Part shown: positions 60,538-64,000 of the stretch, piece by piece | Numbering within the stretch: the stretch's first letter is position 1 | Layout: each line of letters opens with the position of its first letter | Source: Planctomycetota bacterium | Lineage (GTDB): Bacteria > Planctomycetota > Planctomycetia > Gemmatales > Gemmataceae | Assembly (NCBI GenBank): GCA_016873225.1 | Contig: VGXS01000002.1 | Coordinates: 62,001-126,000, forward strand | Reading direction: 5' to 3' | Length of the DNA: 64,000 bases | Notes under the pieces: generated by a model | The model's input: the letters and a program-made list of their open reading frames with translations, nothing else | What the model was told of the DNA's origin: nothing | The model's database searches: none | Program-made: the position numbers and the translations under genes

Positions 60538-63303
60538 ATGACGCAACCAACCATCGCCATCAGCACCAACCGCCCCAATCTCATTGTCGGGGTGGCGGCA
60601 TGCCTTGAGGCCAGGGGACTTTCCGTCCGCCTGGCCCGCGGTTCCCGCAAGGATGATTTCCAGGTCACCTACAAGCCCGGCGTGTCTCTGGCCCGAGTGG
60701 CCGAGGTGGTTTCCGCGCTCAGTCCCGCCGAACCTGACACCGTCAGGGAGGAGACCGAGCAGGACCACGACATCGTTGTCAGCATTCCCGTCAACAGCAG
60801 GGGAAGCGAGTCGCATCGACAAACCGGCGTTGAGATCGTCGCCGATTCCGAGGCGCTCGCCATTACGCTCCGTGACTTCTTCCAGTCGTTGGGATACGCC
60901 CAAATCAGCCACTCCGTCAGCGGCGTCACGGCCAACACGCTGTCGATGGCCGATGATGTTCCCACGGGAATCGTCGCGTTGATACGCCTCAAGATGTCGG
61001 AACTGGGTTGCGCCGTCGGGCAGGTCGATACCAGCCGAAGCCGCCCCAGGCACCATGGGAACAAGATCCGCGTCGAGGCGAGGGACCGCTCGCTCGAGTC
61101 GTTGCCGGCCGTTGAACGGTTCCCCGTCCATGTTTCCAGCGACAGCCTCGAGTTCGGCCAGGAACTGGTCGAACTGCTGGACGGCCATGGCTTCAAGGTT
61201 CAACTGGGTGAACCGCTTGATTCCGCCAAGGCGATCGGGAATCCGCCCGCCATCAAGCTTGGCGCGATGGGAGGAACCGCCGGCCTTCCCTCCAGGGGCA
61301 TGCTCTTCCATGTGGTCGAGGAATACCTCAGGTCCAAGAGGGTTGACCTCGACCGCTACCCGTTGTCGATGCCCGTCCCCCCCGGCACCCAGTCGGTTCC
61401 CGTGGAACCCGGAATCAACGCGGTCACGGCGGCCGTGGTGGTTCTTCCGGTGGCCGCCTGCCTTTCCGGCAAGGCGCGCTCCTGCGGCGGGGCCTTCCAC
61501 GACCGATTCAATGTCAAGATCCGAACCGATTGCCCCGAGCATTCCATGGTGGCCGATCTCCGTGAACGGTTGACCAGGGACGGCTTCGCCCACATCGAGG
61601 TCGAACTCTGCGCCGAACGCGAAATCCGCCGACAGCCGCTCAATATCAGCGTCGGGGCGGCCTTCCTTCATCCGTCGGTCATCCAATCCGTGCGTGATGC
61701 CGTGACGCATGCCACCCGTCCGCTCCTGGACTCGGGCATCGCCGCGAGGTTTGATCCCCGCTTCAACTCCGAGGACCCGGACATTTTCATCAACCTGCCG
61801 GTGATCGGCTGGGAAGATGGATCCATCGTGGAGGAGATGGGCAACGCCGAGGGATTCGACCTCAAGATCCACTGCGAGGATCCCGCGGAATGGGATGATG
61901 TCATCGACAAGCTCCGCGCGATGGGTTTCGATGAGTTCGACATCGAGTCGGCATCCGTCTCCCGTCCGGAGATGAAGTTCGGCGGGGCGCCCGCAAGGCT
62001 CCTCGATCGAGTCGCCAAGGTTGTGGGAGATCAATCCGGCGTGGTGCTCGGAAGGACCAAGGCGTGGCCCGACCCCGATGACGATATTTATCTGTTCCTC
62101 CCCCGCCGTCCGTCCCGGGGACCGGGCGGGCGCGGCGATGAATCGGATGATGTGGATCCGTTTTTCACCGACGACGGGGAGGAGCCGGAGTCCTGGAGGC
62201 CTCCCATGGAGGCCGATGGCCCCTTCGTGCAGGCGACGGGCGGCAAGGTCCGTGTCGGTGGCCTCGATTTGCCGAGGCGCTCCGGACGCCGCGATCCGCT
62301 GGCCCCAGCGACCGACCGCTTCGCCCACTTCTGCCTGGACGAGAAGACCGCCGACACCCTTCGCCATGTGGCCGTCTCCGTGCTCATGAACGAGCCATGC
62401 CTGCTCGAGGGTGAAACCTCGACCTCGAAGACCTCCACGATCGAGTACCTGGCGTCATTGCTCGGCCAGCCGATCGTCCGGATCAACCTGAACGGGCAGA
62501 CCGACACCGGCGAACTGCTCGGCCGCTTCGTCCCCAACGAGTTCGCCGGGGAAGGCCAGTCCCTGGCGGGATGGCGCTGGCAGGATGGCCTCGTGATCCA
62601 GGCCCTGCGCAACGGATGGTGGCTGCTGCTCGACGAGATCAACCTCGCCGAGACGCAGATCCTCGAGAGGCTGAATTCCCTGCTGGAGGCCCATCCCTCG
62701 CTTGTCCTGACCGAGCATGGCAACGAGATCTTTGGCGACAATGGAACGCCGATCCATCCTGATTTCCGAATCTTCGGGACCATGAACCCGGCCGAATACG
62801 CCGGCAGGAGCGTGATGAGCCCGGCCTACAAGGACAGGTGGCGGGGCTTCCGCCTCGTGCCGACCCCCGGGGAAACCGAATACCGTTCCATGCTCAGGCT
62901 CATGGTGCTGGGCCAGCAACCCAGCCTGGTGATGGATGGAACCGCTTATCCTGGCGCCCAGGTTGAGCCCAGCCATCCCGGACTGGACGGCCTCGAGGGA
63001 ATCGAGGACGAGTTGGACTCCCTCGCCAGGTTCCACGCAACCGCGGCCAGCGCGGCGGCTGACGGAAATGGTTCGCTGGCGGCGCGCCGCAAGGAGAGGC
63101 CGGTGTTCACCCGCCGAAGCCTGCTGAGCGTTCTGGACTTCGTTTGCCGCGTGGTGCGACCGGCGGCGGGAACCCCGGCGGGCCCGGCGCTTCGCCGGGC
63201 GGCGGTCCGCTACTACGCCGACCGCGTGGGGGGCGATGACGACAGGCAAGTGCTCCTGAGGCTGCTTGAAGCCTCGGGCCTTGGACAGGAGGCCACCCGA
63301 TGA
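60538..63303 (+). CDS. AAA ATPase (CobS/dynein-related subfamily) with five N-terminal repeats
   Basis: A protein of 921 residues from ATG 60538 (AAGGAG nine bases upstream). Residues 5-522 hold five copies of an alpha/beta unit of about 80-110 residues, starting near 5, 97, 196, 324 and 439; each opens with a short strand then a helix ending in Gly-hydrophobic (LEARGLSV, FQSLGYAQ, LDGHGFKV, LTRDGFAH, LRAMGFDE). An acidic linker follows. The ATPase spans about 600-800: P-loop GETSTSKTS (625-633), Walker B WWLLLDEINLAE, TMNPAEYAGRSVMSPAYKDR. It overlaps the next gene by four bases (ATGA). Probably the motor of a CobS/CobT-like pair. Confidence 0.8.
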   Translation: MTQPTIAISTNRPNLIVGVAACLEARGLSVRLARGSRKDDFQVTYKPGVSLARVAEVVSALSPAEPDTVREETEQDHDIVVSIPVNSRGSESHRQTGVEIVADSEALAITLRDFFQSLGYAQISHSVSGVTANTLSMADDVPTGIVALIRLKMSELGCAVGQVDTSRSRPRHHGNKIRVEARDRSLESLPAVERFPVHVSSDSLEFGQELVELLDGHGFKVQLGEPLDSAKAIGNPPAIKLGAMGGTAGLPSRGMLFHVVEEYLRSKRVDLDRYPLSMPVPPGTQSVPVEPGINAVTAAVVVLPVAACLSGKARSCGGAFHDRFNVKIRTDCPEHSMVADLRERLTRDGFAHIEVELCAEREIRRQPLNISVGAAFLHPSVIQSVRDAVTHATRPLLDSGIAARFDPRFNSEDPDIFINLPVIGWEDGSIVEEMGNAEGFDLKIHCEDPAEWDDVIDKLRAMGFDEFDIESASVSRPEMKFGGAPARLLDRVAKVVGDQSGVVLGRTKAWPDPDDDIYLFLPRRPSRGPGGRGDESDDVDPFFTDDGEEPESWRPPMEADGPFVQATGGKVRVGGLDLPRRSGRRDPLAPATDRFAHFCLDEKTADTLRHVAVSVLMNEPCLLEGETSTSKTSTIEYLASLLGQPIVRINLNGQTDTGELLGRFVPNEFAGEGQSLAGWRWQDGLVIQALRNGWWLLLDEINLAETQILERLNSLLEAHPSLVLTEHGNEIFGDNGTPIHPDFRIFGTMNPAEYAGRSVMSPAYKDRWRGFRLVPTPGETEYRSMLRLMVLGQQPSLVMDGTAYPGAQVEPSHPGLDGLEGIEDELDSLARFHATAASAAADGNGSLAARRKERPVFTRRSLLSVLDFVCRVVRPAAGTPAGPALRRAAVRYYADRVGGDDDRQVLLRLLEASGLGQEATR

Positions 63304-64000
63304 GTGCTCTGAAAAACCACATCGGCGCCACGCCGATCGACCTGCTTCGCGGCCTGGCATCGGGGCTTTGCCACGATGCCAGGATCACCGTCGAGGAGTC
63401 GCCCGGCCAAAACTGGGCCTACGACCCCGATAGGAATGTGATCCTCGTCGGAAGTGACGACCTTCGCCGCAAGGGCGTCTTGCCCTGCGCCGCTATCCTG
63501 GCCCACGAGACCGCGCACTTCCACATTTCCCGGTACAACATGTACCGATTCGAGCATCGTTCCGTGCCGATTTTGAGGATCTTCTTCAACGCCCTTGAGG
63601 ATCCCCGCGTGAACAACTGGATCCAGGGCCGATACCCCGGCACCCGCCGGTGGTTCCAGTCGCTCCTGGCGGCGGAAGGCTTCATCCGCTGCGCCTTGCG
63701 CGGACCGGAACACATGGTGTTCGGGCTTCGAAACTGCGCCGAGGCCCTCATGGGCTGGGACACATCACGGATGCCTGTCATTCGCTCGGCGCGCCTCGCC
63801 GGCGCGCTCGAACGCACGGCCAAGGCCCGCAGGGCTTTTAGCGAAATCCTTCCGGGGAATGGAATCGGTGGCGGCGGCCCGGCCGAATCTCCCGGACGCC
63901 CTTTCCTCGCGGAAGTGGCGCCCCGGCTTCTCAATCCCGTTCCCGCCATGATGACGGCCCGGGAGCAGGAGGTACACCTGTTTCAAATGCGCGCCGTCCA
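63300..64000 (+). CDS. HExxH metalloprotease-like/CobT-type partner protein, N-terminal part (cut by window edge)
   Basis: The frame is open from ATG 63300 (ATGA overlap with the ATPase) to the end of the window, at least 233 residues. AAILAHETAHFHISRYNMYR contains HETAH (His69, Glu70, His73), a zincin-type active site, followed by FNALEDPRVNNWIQGRYPG with an acidic third-ligand candidate. The C-terminal part, which in such pairs often carries a vWA domain (CobT-like), lies outside. Adjacency to a CobS-like ATPase supports a MoxR/vWA-style machine, but the vWA domain is not visible and is inferred. Confidence 0.75.
   Translation, partial: MSALKNHIGATPIDLLRGLASGLCHDARITVEESPGQNWAYDPDRNVILVGSDDLRRKGVLPCAAILAHETAHFHISRYNMYRFEHRSVPILRIFFNALEDPRVNNWIQGRYPGTRRWFQSLLAAEGFIRCALRGPEHMVFGLRNCAEALMGWDTSRMPVIRSARLAGALERTAKARRAFSEILPGNGIGGGGPAESPGRPFLAEVAPRLLNPVPAMMTAREQEVHLFQMRAV

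Noticed and set aside
60106-62367. 753-residue open frame on the minus strand over the ATPase gene
   Set aside because: Shadow of the plus-strand gene; no recognised motif and no ribosome site.

Overview
The window is high-GC, densely coded DNA and looks chromosomal from end to end. I see no integrase, transposase, phage gene, CRISPR array, rRNA or tRNA. Several features point to a planctomycete, probably near Gemmataceae/Isosphaeraceae: a TIGR02996 (Gemmata-type) leucine-rich-repeat protein at 36746-37555, an HTTM membrane protein with its partner, a MoxR-DUF58-BatA locus ending in a prenyltransferase-repeat protein, a beta-propeller/dihaem cytochrome, a SpoVG carrying a four-cysteine insertion, and a CobS/CobT-like ATPase-metalloprotease pair. 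The taxon is inferred from gene families, not from a marker gene.

Layout. 1-4.4 kb: end of an epimerase, a PfpI-type amidotransferase, xylose isomerase, a rhodanese and a membrane-anchored PlsC acyltransferase. 4.4-6.4 kb (minus): a PfkB kinase and a protein resembling deoxyhypusine synthase. 6.5-18.7 kb: a seven-gene plus-strand operon (MoxR ATPase, DUF58, BatA-like vWA, a second vWA/GATase-like membrane protein, a DUF4175-like membrane protein, a 960-residue Ala/Lys/Glu-rich exported protein, a squalene-cyclase-repeat protein). 18.7-22 kb: a small conserved-looking protein, a molybdopterin oxidoreductase and a sugar isomerase-like TIM barrel. 22-31 kb: an AT-richer gap with a 26-bp inverted repeat, an ArnT-type glycosyltransferase, a GspF-like protein, a Lon N-domain protein, thiolase, a CMP-kinase-like protein, a STAS protein, RlmI and the propeller/cytochrome protein.

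31-46 kb (mostly minus): aldose 1-epimerase, a small membrane protein, type III and type I glutamine synthetases side by side, the TIGR02996 protein, then a run ispE-spoVG-(Ser/Thr kinase+PAS+histidine kinase)-(receiver+SpoIIE phosphatase). Threonine synthase and the HTTM pair follow. 46-50 kb: recJ, a small lipoprotein and a repetitive cysteine-containing exported protein with strong terminators. 50-55 kb (minus): a complete glycine-cleavage operon gcvT-gcvH-gcvPA-gcvPB plus a lipoate ligase-type protein. 55-60 kb: an exported Ig-like/proline-rich protein, holA, pdxA, cysK. 60.5-64 kb: an ATPase with five N-terminal repeats of a domain I do not recognise, overlapping the start of a metalloprotease-like partner that runs off the end.

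Most neighbouring genes overlap by ATGA/GTGA/TTGA or lie a few bases apart, so translational coupling is common. The best candidates for something undescribed are the repeat-bearing ATPase with its HExxH partner, the SpoVG/hybrid-kinase/phosphatase run, and the cysteine-module repeat protein at 49 kb. All functional statements come from reading motifs in translated sequence; no database search was run.
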